Source: an uncultured Clostridia bacterium (GTDB taxonomy: Bacteria > Bacillota > Clostridia > Christensenellales > CAG-314). Taken from it: 64,000 nucleotides of DNA. Positions 34,698 to 44,044 of the stretch are shown one piece after another (the first letter of the stretch is position 1; every line of letters begins with the position of its first letter). The notes beneath the pieces are model-generated. The model did not search any database, was not told the DNA's origin, and was given only the letters and a program-made list of their open reading frames with translations. Position numbers and translations under genes: made by a program. The stretch spans positions 113,329 to 177,328 of the forward strand of contig CANRFV010000001.1 in assembly GCA_947629985.1 (NCBI GenBank), in the 5' to 3' direction.

Positions 34698-34726
34698 AGT
34701 ATACCACATTGCTACGGGTTTGACAA
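34698..34726 (-). promoter_or_regulatory. Strong promoter of the rimP-nusA-infB operon
   Basis: TTGTCA and TATACT with a 17-nt spacer on the minus strand, start site near 34691, leader about 125 nt. Confidence 0.82.
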
Positions 34727-34743
34727 CTGTTTACATAAAAAAA

Positions 34744-36390
34744 TCACTTTTGGCGCAGTTTGTCCGTCAAAACGCAAATACACTGCGCTACTGTCAAGGC
34801 GATCTCTCCGCAAAAACTTGCGCTATCAAACGGCACTTTGCACTTTTTGGCAATTGAACCAATGTTATTCGGATTTATTTTGACATTGGCGGAAGTAAGC
34901 AAATTTGTCATATAATAATGCTGCGACACAACTTCGTTGTCAAACACATATCCCAACGGCTGCGCATAGTAATTCAACATTGCCAATACCGTTTCTGCCG
35001 CAGGTCCGATTACAGTACTTCCATGCAAAAATTTGTACAAGTCCGCAATTATTTCCGTAAGGGTCGGGTAAAAAATGAGTTTGCTTTGCACTATTTTGCA
35101 ATCTTCAAGCAATTTGTCGTCCACTGTCCGTTCGGGATTGATATATGTAAACAATTTTTCCGTTACGTTGCCGTTGACTATTTTTACCGCGCAAATTGCC
35201 AATAATTTGTCGTCAACAACGCTGTCGCCTGTTGAATTTGCATACAAAATAGTATATATTTTATCGTCCGTAAGCGTGTGCTGCGCTTGCGATTCGGCAT
35301 CGTCCAAATTTAATTGGCGGAATTTAGAATAACTCTGCGGAAAAACGACCGAATACTCCGACGGAACGGCAATTTCGGAACTGCGTAATGCCGCCAAAGG
35401 CCGGATTCGGCATTTACTCACATCGTACACAATCAATTCCAACCTGTTGGAAAAGCCGCTGTACCCCGCCTTGCCGCGCACCGCCACCGTAGTTCCGTTG
35501 GCAAGAAGAGTCAATTTTTTCATCTTGGCGTCGTTGCTTGCCGCGCGCGTTTCGGACAATGTTTTGGCTTCCGCTTCGCCCTTGCCCAGCGTATCCATAA
35601 TTGCCCCCACGTCCGTTATTTGCAAACGTTCAAACAACACGCAGTTTACGGAGTGTCCCGTTTCGTCTTCCAGCACAAATTTACATACTTGTGTGCCCGG
35701 GTTGTTTTTGGCGGGATTTACCTTTTTGTCCCGTATGGTACCGCACACAACGCACAATCCCGTATCGCTTTTTAGATCGGAAATGTACATAGGTTGAGCG
35801 GAGATCTTTTTGCCTATATACGTCTGTACGTCGCTGATGTTAAAATAACGCGACGGTTTGAGCAGTTCTCGCTTTAATGCAAGGTGTACCAATTTTTCCT
35901 GTTCTTTTATGCTCTGTTCGGAAACGGTAGATCTGACTTCGTTTAGCCTTACGTCAATATTGTAACAGGTAAATTTTGCAAAATCCGCCTGCACTTCCGT
36001 CAAAAAATCTATCGAATCCATGCTTTTTTTGACGGAAGAACCGACGTTTATTACCAACGTGATAGTTCTGCCGACTATCGTTACATCAAGTTTATCCTTG
36101 CCGATATCGGAAAAAACAGGGTATTTTTCGCGCAGAAGATCCGAAAAATATGTTTGAAAACTCGCAACGGAAAAGGCGTCGTTTACAAACGACACATATC
36201 CCGTATATCCTTGCGGCAAGTTTTGTTTAACAAAATCTATTACTCGTCGTTGCACAGACTTGTCCATATCGGGCGCGTCGGGATAGGACAATTCGCAATT
36301 GACTTTGCGGCGATATTTTTCCACCGTTATGCGCCGCATGCGCAGGTCGGATAACTCCGGAAAATTTTGATAAATTTGATCAATCAGCAT
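34744..36390 (-). CDS. PolC N-terminal-like protein with inactivated exonuclease domain
   Basis: Protein of 548 residues in the exact place of polC (between ispG and rimP). Order of parts: PolC N-terminal-like domain (about 1-155), a helical linker (about 160-185), an OB fold (about 195-328; GTTVAVRGKAGYSGF followed by a hydrophobic VYD strand resembles the PolC OB end), then, without the PHP insert, a DnaQ-like exonuclease fold (about 378-548). Exonuclease motifs have lost their catalytic residues: motif I reads LYANSTG where D-x-E is expected, motif II IGPAAET in place of H-N-x-x-F-D, motif III DSASFCGEI. Polymerase, PHP and C-terminal parts are absent. It may be an architectural or regulatory replication protein, or a decayed paralogue kept for another role. 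Confidence 0.78.
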   Translation of the reverse strand: MLIDQIYQNFPELSDLRMRRITVEKYRRKVNCELSYPDAPDMDKSVQRRVIDFVKQNLPQGYTGYVSFVNDAFSVASFQTYFSDLLREKYPVFSDIGKDKLDVTIVGRTITLVINVGSSVKKSMDSIDFLTEVQADFAKFTCYNIDVRLNEVRSTVSEQSIKEQEKLVHLALKRELLKPSRYFNISDVQTYIGKKISAQPMYISDLKSDTGLCVVCGTIRDKKVNPAKNNPGTQVCKFVLEDETGHSVNCVLFERLQITDVGAIMDTLGKGEAEAKTLSETRAASNDAKMKKLTLLANGTTVAVRGKAGYSGFSNRLELIVYDVSKCRIRPLAALRSSEIAVPSEYSVVFPQSYSKFRQLNLDDAESQAQHTLTDDKIYTILYANSTGDSVVDDKLLAICAVKIVNGNVTEKLFTYINPERTVDDKLLEDCKIVQSKLIFYPTLTEIIADLYKFLHGSTVIGPAAETVLAMLNYYAQPLGYVFDNEVVSQHYYMTNLLTSANVKINPNNIGSIAKKCKVPFDSASFCGEIALTVAQCICVLTDKLRQK

Positions 36391-37429
36391 TTGTAAGTTT
36401 GTCTATTTCCTTTTTGAATTCTTCCACGGCATATTGGGAATCGACCGTTTTGTAGCGTTGCCCCTTCTTAAAAAACACAAATTTGCCGTTTGCGCCCGCC
36501 ATACCGAGATCGGCGTCGCTGCACTCGCCCGGGCCGTTTACTTCGCACCCCATGACGGCAATTTTGTAATTTACATTCATATCTTTTACGTAATCGTATA
36601 TTTGTTGCGCCGCCGCAGGCAAGTTTACGCTACATCTTCCGCACGTGGGACAAGAAACGAACGTTATGCCGTTGCGCAAGCCCAATGCAACTAACATGTC
36701 TTTTGCGGCGTACACTTCTTCGGTAGGATCGGCGGTAAGCGAAACGCGAACCGTATCGCCTATACCGTCCAAAAGCAAACTGCCGATACCGATCGAGTTT
36801 TTTACAAGACCCTGATTAAGCAAACCCGCTTCGGTTATGCCCAAATGCAGCGGATAGCCCCAATCGGCAATAATACGGTTTATGCTTACGCACTCGCGCA
36901 CGTTTGTACTTTTTACCGACAATACCAAGTCGGTAAAATTGCGGGTTTCAAAATGCCGCAAATACTGTTTGAGACTGTAAGCCAACGCTTCGCATCTGTC
37001 TCCGCCGCAAGCGTGCAACGCATCCTTGTTTACGGAGCCGCTGTTTACGCCGATTCTTATGGGCACGGCGTTAGCTTTGGCACAATCGATGATTTTGTCG
37101 AGATGCGCTTCGGACACGTTGCCGGGGTTTATGCGGATTTTGTCGGCACCCGCTTCGATGGCGGCAATTGCCAAGCGGTAATCGAAGTGAATATCGGCAA
37201 CTAACGGAACGCGAGTTTGTGCACGAACTGCCCTAAAAGCCGCAACGGACGGCATATCGGGCACTGCAATGCGCATAATATCGCCGCCTGCCCGCTCAAA
37301 ACGCTCAATTTGTTCCATTGTCGCGTCCTTATCAAGCACGCTTACGCTCGTCATCGATTGAATGGCAACGGGACAATTTGCGCCTATTGTTATATTGCCT
37401 ATTTTTACTTGTATTTTGCTTTTGCTCAT
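36380..37429 (-). CDS. ispG: (E)-4-hydroxy-3-methylbut-2-enyl-diphosphate synthase
   Basis: Iron-sulfur enzyme of the MEP pathway that makes HMBPP from MEcPP. The 349 residues have an N-terminal TIM barrel (VGNITIGANCPVAIQSMT type start) and the [4Fe-4S] cysteines in SCPTCGRCSVNL and the downstream MGCEVNGPGECSDAD. It overlaps rseP by four bases and the PolC-like gene by 11. The iscR-nifS-nifU operon in the window may supply the cluster. Confidence 0.96.
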   Translation of the reverse strand: MSKSKIQVKIGNITIGANCPVAIQSMTSVSVLDKDATMEQIERFERAGGDIMRIAVPDMPSVAAFRAVRAQTRVPLVADIHFDYRLAIAAIEAGADKIRINPGNVSEAHLDKIIDCAKANAVPIRIGVNSGSVNKDALHACGGDRCEALAYSLKQYLRHFETRNFTDLVLSVKSTNVRECVSINRIIADWGYPLHLGITEAGLLNQGLVKNSIGIGSLLLDGIGDTVRVSLTADPTEEVYAAKDMLVALGLRNGITFVSCPTCGRCSVNLPAAAQQIYDYVKDMNVNYKIAVMGCEVNGPGECSDADLGMAGANGKFVFFKKGQRYKTVDSQYAVEEFKKEIDKLTNAD

Positions 37430-38736
37430 AGTTTAAGTATGTCTATCAACACCATAAGGGCGATAAGTACGATCAGCCCTATTCCGTTAATGTATGCTTC
37501 TACCTTGCGGTTGACGGGTTTGCCGCGGATCCACTCTATAATTACGAAAATTATCCGACAGCCGTCCAATGCCGGTACGGGCAACAAATTGAACACCGCC
37601 AAGTTTACAGATATCAAAACGATCAAGCGCAAAACATTTCCAAAGCCCGTTGCGACGATTTGACTTGTTAAACTTATTGTGGTTATAGGTCCGCCTACCT
37701 GGTCTATGCCCACTACTCCCGTTATCAATCCGCCCAATGTGCGCAACACCAGCATTGCCACTTCGCCGCAATACGGAATCACTCTCAGCAGACACTCGCC
37801 AAACCCGAAACGATACGTTTGATACGTTATCGCCATACCGACGCCGCTGTACGAAACGGATCGTAGAACAAAGTTCTCGCTTTCGATATAACTCTTGTCC
37901 AATGTGTAATTGTATAATTGACCGCCGGATACAACCGTAAGCACAACTTCGTTTTCGGATACATTCAGATATTTATTAAAGTCATCCGCTTGGTACAATA
38001 AATTACCGTTAATTTTGTAGATCATATCATCAACTTGAAGTTTGCGGTCGCCTTCCTGCGACAAAAACTCTCCGTCGCACTTTGATACGGTAAACGAATA
38101 AAAAGTACCCTTTGTTATACCTTCGATTATATGTTCTTCGTATTGTCCCGCGGAATTTTTGCGTAATACGGTAAAAGTCATCGGTCCGTCGGACATATAT
38201 CTGCCGATGTCGTCCAAAACAAACACGCGCCTGCCGTTGATTTTATAGATAATATCGCCTTCGCCGTCATCGGCGTAACCGTGCAACAATTCCTGCGCTT
38301 GCGGACAGGCATATTCGTATACGGTATTGACTGTTGCAACCGTGTCGCCGTAACAGGCAAAAACAATTATGCCTATTAATATAGCCGACAAAAAGTTGAA
38401 CAGCGCGCCCGAAATCAATACGATAATACGTTTCCAAGGCTTTTGTTGATTGAAAGATTTGGGATTTTCGTTATTTTCGTCTTCGCCTTCGAACGCGCAA
38501 TATCCGCCTAACGGTAACAGGCGCAGCGAGAACACTTCGCCGTTTTTTTTCTTTTTGGAAAAAATTTTAGGTCCCATCCCTATGGCAAATTCATTTATTT
38601 GAAATCCCAAAATTTTACCGGCGGTGTAATGTCCCGTTTCGTGGATCATTACCATAAAAAGCAACACGACAAAAGCCAACAGCACATAGCCTATCGTTTT
38701 CATTACCGACGTAAAATCGCACAACAAATTTAACAT
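37426..38736 (-). CDS. rseP: RIP site-2 metalloprotease RseP/RasP
   Basis: Intramembrane zinc protease that cleaves anti-sigma factors and signal-peptide remnants. The 436 residues show H-E-x-x-H in MVMIHETGHYTAG (about 29-41), FAIGMGPKIFS, LLPLGGYCAFEGEDE, one or two PDZ-like regions (about 150-320) and the third motif LLPVPALDGCRI near the C-terminus, with membrane helices at both ends. The ATG at 38736 lies over the dxr stop and is preceded by CGGAG. Confidence 0.94.
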   Translation of the reverse strand: MLNLLCDFTSVMKTIGYVLLAFVVLLFMVMIHETGHYTAGKILGFQINEFAIGMGPKIFSKKKKNGEVFSLRLLPLGGYCAFEGEDENNENPKSFNQQKPWKRIIVLISGALFNFLSAILIGIIVFACYGDTVATVNTVYEYACPQAQELLHGYADDGEGDIIYKINGRRVFVLDDIGRYMSDGPMTFTVLRKNSAGQYEEHIIEGITKGTFYSFTVSKCDGEFLSQEGDRKLQVDDMIYKINGNLLYQADDFNKYLNVSENEVVLTVVSGGQLYNYTLDKSYIESENFVLRSVSYSGVGMAITYQTYRFGFGECLLRVIPYCGEVAMLVLRTLGGLITGVVGIDQVGGPITTISLTSQIVATGFGNVLRLIVLISVNLAVFNLLPVPALDGCRIIFVIIEWIRGKPVNRKVEAYINGIGLIVLIALMVLIDILKL

Positions 38737-39830
38737 ATTACTCCGTCTGCTAATCGGGCGGCGTACTCTTTGGCACGCTTGTCATAAAGCCCGATATTCT
38801 GCACAGTAAAATCATCCCGAGCCGCTTGCTCGGCAAAATGTTTTACAGTCGTAATTATTATATTGTATATTTGTCCGAAAGACAACTTTTCTTGCAAATA
38901 TCTGTCAACGCAAATATCGTTTGCGGCATTCATTACCGTTGTGCAAAGCACGGGATAATTTTGCATTTCGTAAGCCAATTTTGCGCAAGGAAACTTGTCG
39001 AAATTGCAAGGCTCGAATGTCAGCGACAACGACGAAGCCCAATCGATCGACGGGGCTTGCCAATTACCGCCATTCCCCAACAAAGCGCACTGAATAGGCA
39101 AACGCATATCGGGAACAGCCAATTGAGCAATAACGCTGCCGTCGGTAAACTCAACCATAGAATGAACCACGCTTTGTCTGTGAACGACGATACGTATGTT
39201 GTTTACGGGCACGCCGAACAACCAACTCGCTTCGATTACTTCCAACGATTTGTTCATCATCGTGGCGCTGTCAATGGTAATTTTGGACCCCATGTTCCAA
39301 TTTGGATGCTTTAACGCTTGTCTGACGGGGGCGGTGCCGATGGAAGAAATGTCCGTATTCCAAAAAGGACCGCCGCTTGCGGTAAGCAGTATTTCCGAAA
39401 CGTTTTGCCCGCCGTGTACGGACAAACATTGCTTTATTGCGCAATGCTCGCTGTCGATGGGGTACAAATTTGCCTTGGCTGCCAACGGCATTATCAATCC
39501 GCCGCCGCACACCAACGCTTCTTTGTTGGCAAGCGCTACATCAATACCGTTTTGCAAACAGTATATTATACATTCCAGGGCGGTAATGCCGCGCGTGGCT
39601 ACAACGGCAATGTCGCAACGCTTTACCGCTTCTATCAAACAATCAGCGCCCCGCTTGCTTATCAACGCGCAGTATTCGGGATGGAATTCGGCAGCCTGCC
39701 GTTGCAACTTGACATCATCGGAAAAAGCGACAAGCGAAACAACTTTTAACTTGTCGCCGTTGTGCCTTATAATATCCAAAGTTTGCGTGCCGATAGAGCC
39801 GGTACTGCCCAAAATTGCAACTCTTTTCAT
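38730..39830 (-). CDS. dxr: 1-deoxy-D-xylulose 5-phosphate reductoisomerase
   Basis: Converts DXP to MEP with NADPH, second step of the MEP pathway. The 366 residues start MKRVAILGSTGSIGTQTLDI (NADPH loop at about 7-14), and carry the substrate loop TASGGPF and HPNWNMGSKITIDSATMMNK, the Dxr signature, plus DSEHCAIKQCL. The ATG at 39830 overlaps the cdsA stop (TGATG); a TTG one codon upstream is less likely. Confidence 0.97.
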   Translation of the reverse strand: MKRVAILGSTGSIGTQTLDIIRHNGDKLKVVSLVAFSDDVKLQRQAAEFHPEYCALISKRGADCLIEAVKRCDIAVVATRGITALECIIYCLQNGIDVALANKEALVCGGGLIMPLAAKANLYPIDSEHCAIKQCLSVHGGQNVSEILLTASGGPFWNTDISSIGTAPVRQALKHPNWNMGSKITIDSATMMNKSLEVIEASWLFGVPVNNIRIVVHRQSVVHSMVEFTDGSVIAQLAVPDMRLPIQCALLGNGGNWQAPSIDWASSLSLTFEPCNFDKFPCAKLAYEMQNYPVLCTTVMNAANDICVDRYLQEKLSFGQIYNIIITTVKHFAEQAARDDFTVQNIGLYDKRAKEYAARLADGVIC

Positions 39831-40831
39831 CAATATATAAACATAAACACAAACGATACAAGTACGGAATTGAGCATAATTCCGTCAAATCTATCGATAA
39901 TACCGCCGTGTTCTCCCAATATTTTACTGTAATCTTTTATGCCGCAGTAACGCTTTACCATGCTTGCAAGCAGGTCTCCGATTTGTGTGGCAATCGAGCC
40001 GAGCAAGCCTATTACCGTATATGTAAGCACAATTTGATATGTAGGTAAGCCCAAACCATCGAACGTCAAGCCGAACTCCGCGCCGAATATACGAAAAACA
40101 TCGAACAACAAGTATACTACCACTGCGCCCAATGCGCCGCCCACAACGCCGCCGATAGCGCCTTCGACAGACTTTTTAGGGCTGATTTCGGGACACAATT
40201 TATGTTTGCCGAACAAACTGCCTACAAAATATGCAAAAGTATCGGTAAATGTGGAAACGGCAAATATCAACGCCAAACCTATGGCATTTAACGGCAACAA
40301 TTTAGTCGGAACGCGCGTGGCGCTTAGGTAAGACCAAATATCTTGCTCGTAAAAGTTATTCATTGCTGCGCCGAAACTGTGTGTGGCGGCGGAGCGGTTA
40401 ATGTAAAGCATCGTTGCCATAAACAACCCCGGATACACCAACATAAAGGCGACGTAAATCAAACTATCAACGCGGTTTTTGAACAGCGCGGTAAGAACTG
40501 CCGACACAAAAACCAGCAAAGAAAAGAAAATTATTCCTATGTATCCGAACAGACTGTAAACAGGACCGATCCCTATGCCGTACAGCCACAACAGCCAACT
40601 GAAACAGTCTGGAATACGCTCCCTGCCGAGCGCGCGGCGCATTTCAACTACCGACAACAATATCAATAACGATATTATTACCGCGTTTATCGCGCGCCCG
40701 CTTATAAACAGATTTTGCTCGTTGTTTACGTAATTGGGAAAATAGATATTCAGCAAAATCATGCCTATCATTACTATGAATATACCTATTCCCACCAAAA
40801 CCCGATTAAGCAATGACTTTTTGTCAAGCAT
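39830..40831 (-). CDS. cdsA: Phosphatidate cytidylyltransferase
   Basis: Makes CDP-diacylglycerol for phospholipid synthesis in the membrane. The 333 residues have about eight hydrophobic segments and end with the CDP-DAG synthase signature KDYSKILGEHGGIIDRFDG (about 301-319), in which the usual final Ser is Gly and the G-H-G is G-E-H-G. Starts with ATG inside the uppS end (8-bp overlap). Confidence 0.93.
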   Translation of the reverse strand: MLDKKSLLNRVLVGIGIFIVMIGMILLNIYFPNYVNNEQNLFISGRAINAVIISLLILLSVVEMRRALGRERIPDCFSWLLWLYGIGIGPVYSLFGYIGIIFFSLLVFVSAVLTALFKNRVDSLIYVAFMLVYPGLFMATMLYINRSAATHSFGAAMNNFYEQDIWSYLSATRVPTKLLPLNAIGLALIFAVSTFTDTFAYFVGSLFGKHKLCPEISPKKSVEGAIGGVVGGALGAVVVYLLFDVFRIFGAEFGLTFDGLGLPTYQIVLTYTVIGLLGSIATQIGDLLASMVKRYCGIKDYSKILGEHGGIIDRFDGIMLNSVLVSFVFMFIY

Positions 40832-41504
40832 CGGCTATTCCTCCAAAATTTCTTTTGCGACGACCGTACTCTTCGATAATCTCGTCGAATTCCGAACAAG
40901 TAAATTCCGGCCAAAGAGTATCGGAAAAATACAGTTCCGAGTAGGCGCTTTGAAAAAGTAAAAAGTTAGACAATCGCTTTTGTCCGCCGGTGCGTATTAT
41001 CAAATCCGGATCGGGCAAATTGTTGTACAAATTTGCCTTTATCGATTGCACCGTTATTTCCGCGCCCGTTTTATTGAGTTTTTTCACGGCGTCCGCAATT
41101 TCGTTTTGACCGCCGTAATTTATGCATAAATTTACGCAAATTTTGTCATACTGAGCGGTTTTTTGCGTAACGTCAACTATTTTTTGCGCCAATCCCGCAG
41201 GCAAACCGTCAACGTTGCCCGAAACCACTACTTTTACACGATTGGCGGCAAAATTTTCAAACCTGCCCAAATACTTATCCGCCAAGCCGAACAATGAAGC
41301 GACTTCCGCTTGCGGACGTTTCCAATTTTCCGTGGAAAACACGTACAAAGACAAATATTTTATACCCACCTGCATTGCGTGATCTATTATGCGTTCGGCA
41401 ACGTCAAGCCCGCGACGATGTCCGCGCATACGCGGATAACCTTTGCTTTGCGCCCAACGGCCGTTTCCGTCCATAATTATTGCTACATGCAGCGGAATGT
41501 TCAT
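40824..41504 (-). CDS. uppS: Undecaprenyl diphosphate synthase (cis-prenyltransferase)
   Basis: Extends farnesyl diphosphate to the C55 lipid carrier of cell-wall synthesis. The 226 residues show the catalytic MDGNGRWAQSKGYPRMRGHRRG (about 10-31, with the catalytic Asp), YLSLYVFSTENWKRP, and LIIRTGGQKRLSNFLLFQ near the C-terminus. It overlaps the upstream small gene by four bases and cdsA by eight. Product of ispA feeds it. Confidence 0.97.
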   Translation of the reverse strand: MNIPLHVAIIMDGNGRWAQSKGYPRMRGHRRGLDVAERIIDHAMQVGIKYLSLYVFSTENWKRPQAEVASLFGLADKYLGRFENFAANRVKVVVSGNVDGLPAGLAQKIVDVTQKTAQYDKICVNLCINYGGQNEIADAVKKLNKTGAEITVQSIKANLYNNLPDPDLIIRTGGQKRLSNFLLFQSAYSELYFSDTLWPEFTCSEFDEIIEEYGRRKRNFGGIADA

Positions 41505-41701
41505 ACTACTTCAATTTGATAACGGCAAACAATCAACTGCAATTCGTCCTGCAATTGCCGTACCGCCGTTACTATCTCCTTGTCGAATTGTTGTTGCTTT
41601 CTGTCTACATAATAAACAAACTTGAAGTTTGTTATACCTGCTTGCAGCAATTTGCTTTCGGCATCGCAAACTTCAAGTCCTATCAAACCGGTTATATCCA
41701 T
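41501..41701 (-). CDS. Small conserved-looking protein between frr and uppS, function unknown
   Basis: I do not recognise this 66-residue protein. It lies between frr (12-nt gap) and uppS (4-nt ATGA overlap) in a tight operon, which argues that it is real. The first 20 residues, DITGLIGLEVCDAESKLLQA, resemble the start of a PASTA domain (pattern G-x2-x2-A-x3-L-x2-A-G), followed by the charged VDRKQQQFDKE and a hydrophobic C-terminal strand. There is no signal peptide or membrane segment. It could be a cytosolic, half-PASTA-like binding module or an unrelated fold. Confidence 0.65.
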   Translation of the reverse strand: MDITGLIGLEVCDAESKLLQAGITNFKFVYYVDRKQQQFDKEIVTAVRQLQDELQLIVCRYQIEVV

Positions 41702-41713
41702 AATCGTTGCATA

Positions 41714-42289
41714 TCAGACGGACATAACGTCGGTTTCCTTGTCTTTTGCAAGTTTGTCAACAGACTCTATCAATTTGGCAAGAGACTTGTCTATTTGGTC
41801 CTCGTAATCGGCAATCAAATCTTCCGACACCGTCTTGGCATTTTTTTCTTTTTTCAATCCGTCCATCGCGTCTCTGCGCGCGTTGCGTAACACAACCTTG
41901 GTATCCTCAGCCAATTTTTTGACCTGTTTTACCAACTCTTTACGGCGTTCTTCGGTAAGAATAGGAAATGTCAAACGAATGACCGTACCGTCGTTTTGCG
42001 GAGTTACTCCGATATTGGCGGCAAGAATTGCCTTTTCAACATCTTTAAGAGCCGATTTGTCCCACAAAGTGATTACCAAGCAACGCGGTTCGGGTATCGA
42101 TATGTTGCCCATCTGATTTATCGGCGTCATTGCGCCGTAATAATCGACTTTTATCGACTCGACCAACTTGGGGTTGGCACGACCTGCGCGCATAAGATTA
42201 AATTCGTTCTTCATATAATCTATCGCTCTGTCGCAGTCGAATTCGAAATTAACAAAAAGTTCTTCTATTTGTGGCGTAGCGTAAGTCAT
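41714..42289 (-). CDS. frr: Ribosome recycling factor
   Basis: Splits post-termination ribosomes with EF-G. The 191 residues show NLMRAGRANPKLVESIKVDYYGAM split as NLMRAGRANPKLVESI and VDYYGAMTPINQMGNI, and the C-terminal LTEERRKELVKQVKKLAEDT, with VVLRNARRDAMDGLKKE after it; an almost canonical RRF, slightly longer at both ends. It follows pyrH by 57 nt. Confidence 0.97.
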   Translation of the reverse strand: MTYATPQIEELFVNFEFDCDRAIDYMKNEFNLMRAGRANPKLVESIKVDYYGAMTPINQMGNISIPEPRCLVITLWDKSALKDVEKAILAANIGVTPQNDGTVIRLTFPILTEERRKELVKQVKKLAEDTKVVLRNARRDAMDGLKKEKNAKTVSEDLIADYEDQIDKSLAKLIESVDKLAKDKETDVMSV

Positions 42290-42346
42290 AACTGCCTCCG
42301 TTATTATTAGATATATTTTACACTAAAATTAAATAAATATCAACAT

Positions 42347-43045
42347 TTAATTGATAATTGTGCCCAATTTTTCACCTTTTAGCAGGCGCAGTATCGCATC
42401 GGGTTGATCTTTGCCGAGCACTACGGTTACAATACCGTATTCGCGGCACATTGCCACCGCTGTCAAATCCATTGCCTGCAAGTTGTCAACTATTACCTTG
42501 TCGTACGTGATATTGTCGTATTTGCGTGCGGCGGCGTTAACGTGCGGATCGCTGTCGTATATGCCGTCCACTGCCTTTAAGCAAATAAGCGCGTCGGCGT
42601 GTATCTCGCATGCGCGCAATGACGCAGCCGTATCTGTCGAAAAATACGGAGATCCGGTGCCGCCCACGAAAATTACCACATTGCCGCCGTTAAGATACTG
42701 CATTACAGACGGCAAAAATGCGGTTTCCGCAACTTTGTCAATGGCAAATGACGACACGACCTTGTTGGCTACTCCGCACGCGGTAAGGGCTTCGCCGAGA
42801 GCCAATCCGTTCATAACCGTTGCAAGCATACCTATGTAGTCTGCGGTCGCTCTGTCCATTTCGGCGCCGTTACGACCGCGCCAAATATTGCCGCCGCCCA
42901 CTACAACGCCCAACTGCACGCCGCTTGACGTAATTTTTTTGATTTGCTGAGCGATGTTTTCCACGCTTTTTGCGTTTATGCCGAAATTTCCGTCCGAAAG
43001 CGCTTCTCCGCTGATTTTTAACAAAATACGTTTGTATTTACTCAT
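42347..43045 (-). CDS. pyrH: UMP kinase
   Basis: Phosphorylates UMP to UDP. From ATG 43045 (GGGGAG upstream) the 232 residues begin MSKYKRILLKISGEAL, with the VVVGGGNIWRGR loop at about 49-60, FVGGTGSPYFSTDTAA and ICLKAVDGIYDSDP, all of the amino-acid kinase family UMP kinase. A longer reading to 43099 passes through a terminator hairpin and is rejected. Confidence 0.96.
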   Translation of the reverse strand: MSKYKRILLKISGEALSDGNFGINAKSVENIAQQIKKITSSGVQLGVVVGGGNIWRGRNGAEMDRATADYIGMLATVMNGLALGEALTACGVANKVVSSFAIDKVAETAFLPSVMQYLNGGNVVIFVGGTGSPYFSTDTAASLRACEIHADALICLKAVDGIYDSDPHVNAAARKYDNITYDKVIVDNLQAMDLTAVAMCREYGIVTVVLGKDQPDAILRLLKGEKLGTIIN

Positions 43046-43066
43046 ATTGTCTCCCCGATTGTTTTG

Positions 43067-43096
43067 CAAAAAGGGAACAATTGAAAAATTGTTCCC
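43067..43096 (-). terminator. Terminator between tsf and pyrH
   Basis: GGGAACAATT / AATTGTTCCC perfect stem with a 4-nt loop and TTTTT on the minus strand, just after tsf. No promoter is visible before pyrH, so it probably lowers rather than stops downstream transcription. Confidence 0.75.
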
Positions 43097-43111
43097 CATT
43101 AAATTTGTTGA

Positions 43112-44044
43112 TTATTTAATATTTTTAAGTTGTTCGGCAATTTCGTCGGCAAAGTTATCAACGCGTTTTTCAATGCCTTCGCCCATTTCGTAACGAACAA
43201 ATCTTGTAACGACAATGCTCTTGCCAAGTTGTTTTTCAACATCGGCAATAACTTGTTTTACCGAAAGGGACGGTTCGCGTACATATTCCTGTTCAAGCAA
43301 ACAAACTTCTTTGTAATACTTGTGGATACGACCTTCCACCATTTTGCCGATAACCGCTTCGGGCTTGCCTTCGTTTCTTGCCTGAACGGTAAGGATCTCT
43401 CTTTCGGATTCCAATTGAGACGCGTCTACGTCGGCGATATTTACAACCTGCGGTTTGCTTGCTGCGATCTGCATGCAAAGATTAAACGCAAGTTCTTGCA
43501 GATCCGCCTGCTCGGCGTCGCTGACAAGTTCTGCCAACACACCGATTTTTCCGCCCATATGAATATAACTGGAAATAACGCCGTTTTGTGCAAGTTGGAA
43601 CTTGGTAAATCTGCGCAAAGAAATTTTTTCGCCTATTGCGGCGGTCGCTTCGGCGATCAAAACGTTTACGGTCTTGCTTGCGTCGGCATAATACGGCTCT
43701 TCAAGTACCGCTTCGACGGAAGAAGCGTCGGAGTGCAGCAAATGATTGGCAATATTGTCTACCAATGCGATAAATTGATCGCTGCGAGCAACAAAGTCGG
43801 TTTCGCAGTTGATTTCTACGGCAACGGCTGTGCGCTTGTCCGAAGAAACAACGCACTTTACCAAACCTTCGGCAGCAACGCGGCTTGCCTTTTTGGCAGC
43901 GGAAGCCATACCTTTTTCGCGAAGATATTTTATCGCTTCTTCAAAGTTACCGTCGGTTTCCACAAGCGCTTTTTTGCAATCCATCATTCCTACGCCCGTT
44001 TGTTCGCGCAGTTTCATTACGTCCTGATTTGTAAAATTAGCCAT
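43112..44044 (-). CDS. tsf: Elongation factor Ts
   Basis: Guanine nucleotide exchange factor for EF-Tu. From ATG 44044 (GAGGAG upstream) the 310 residues begin [20 protein letters not shown], with [20 protein letters not shown] and the [16 protein letters not shown] dimerisation/core motif; the remainder holds the two core subdomains. The start overlaps the end of rpsB by eight bases; a longer reading over rpsB is rejected. Confidence 0.97.
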   Translation of the reverse strand: MANFTNQDVMKLREQTGVGMMDCKKALVETDGNFEEAIKYLREKGMASAAKKASRVAAEGLVKCVVSSDKRTAVAVEINCETDFVARSDQFIALVDNIANHLLHSDASSVEAVLEEPYYADASKTVNVLIAEATAAIGEKISLRRFTKFQLAQNGVISSYIHMGGKIGVLAELVSDAEQADLQELAFNLCMQIAASKPQVVNIADVDASQLESEREILTVQARNEGKPEAVIGKMVEGRIHKYYKEVCLLEQEYVREPSLSVKQVIADVEKQLGKSIVVTRFVRYEMGEGIEKRVDNFADEIAEQLKNIK

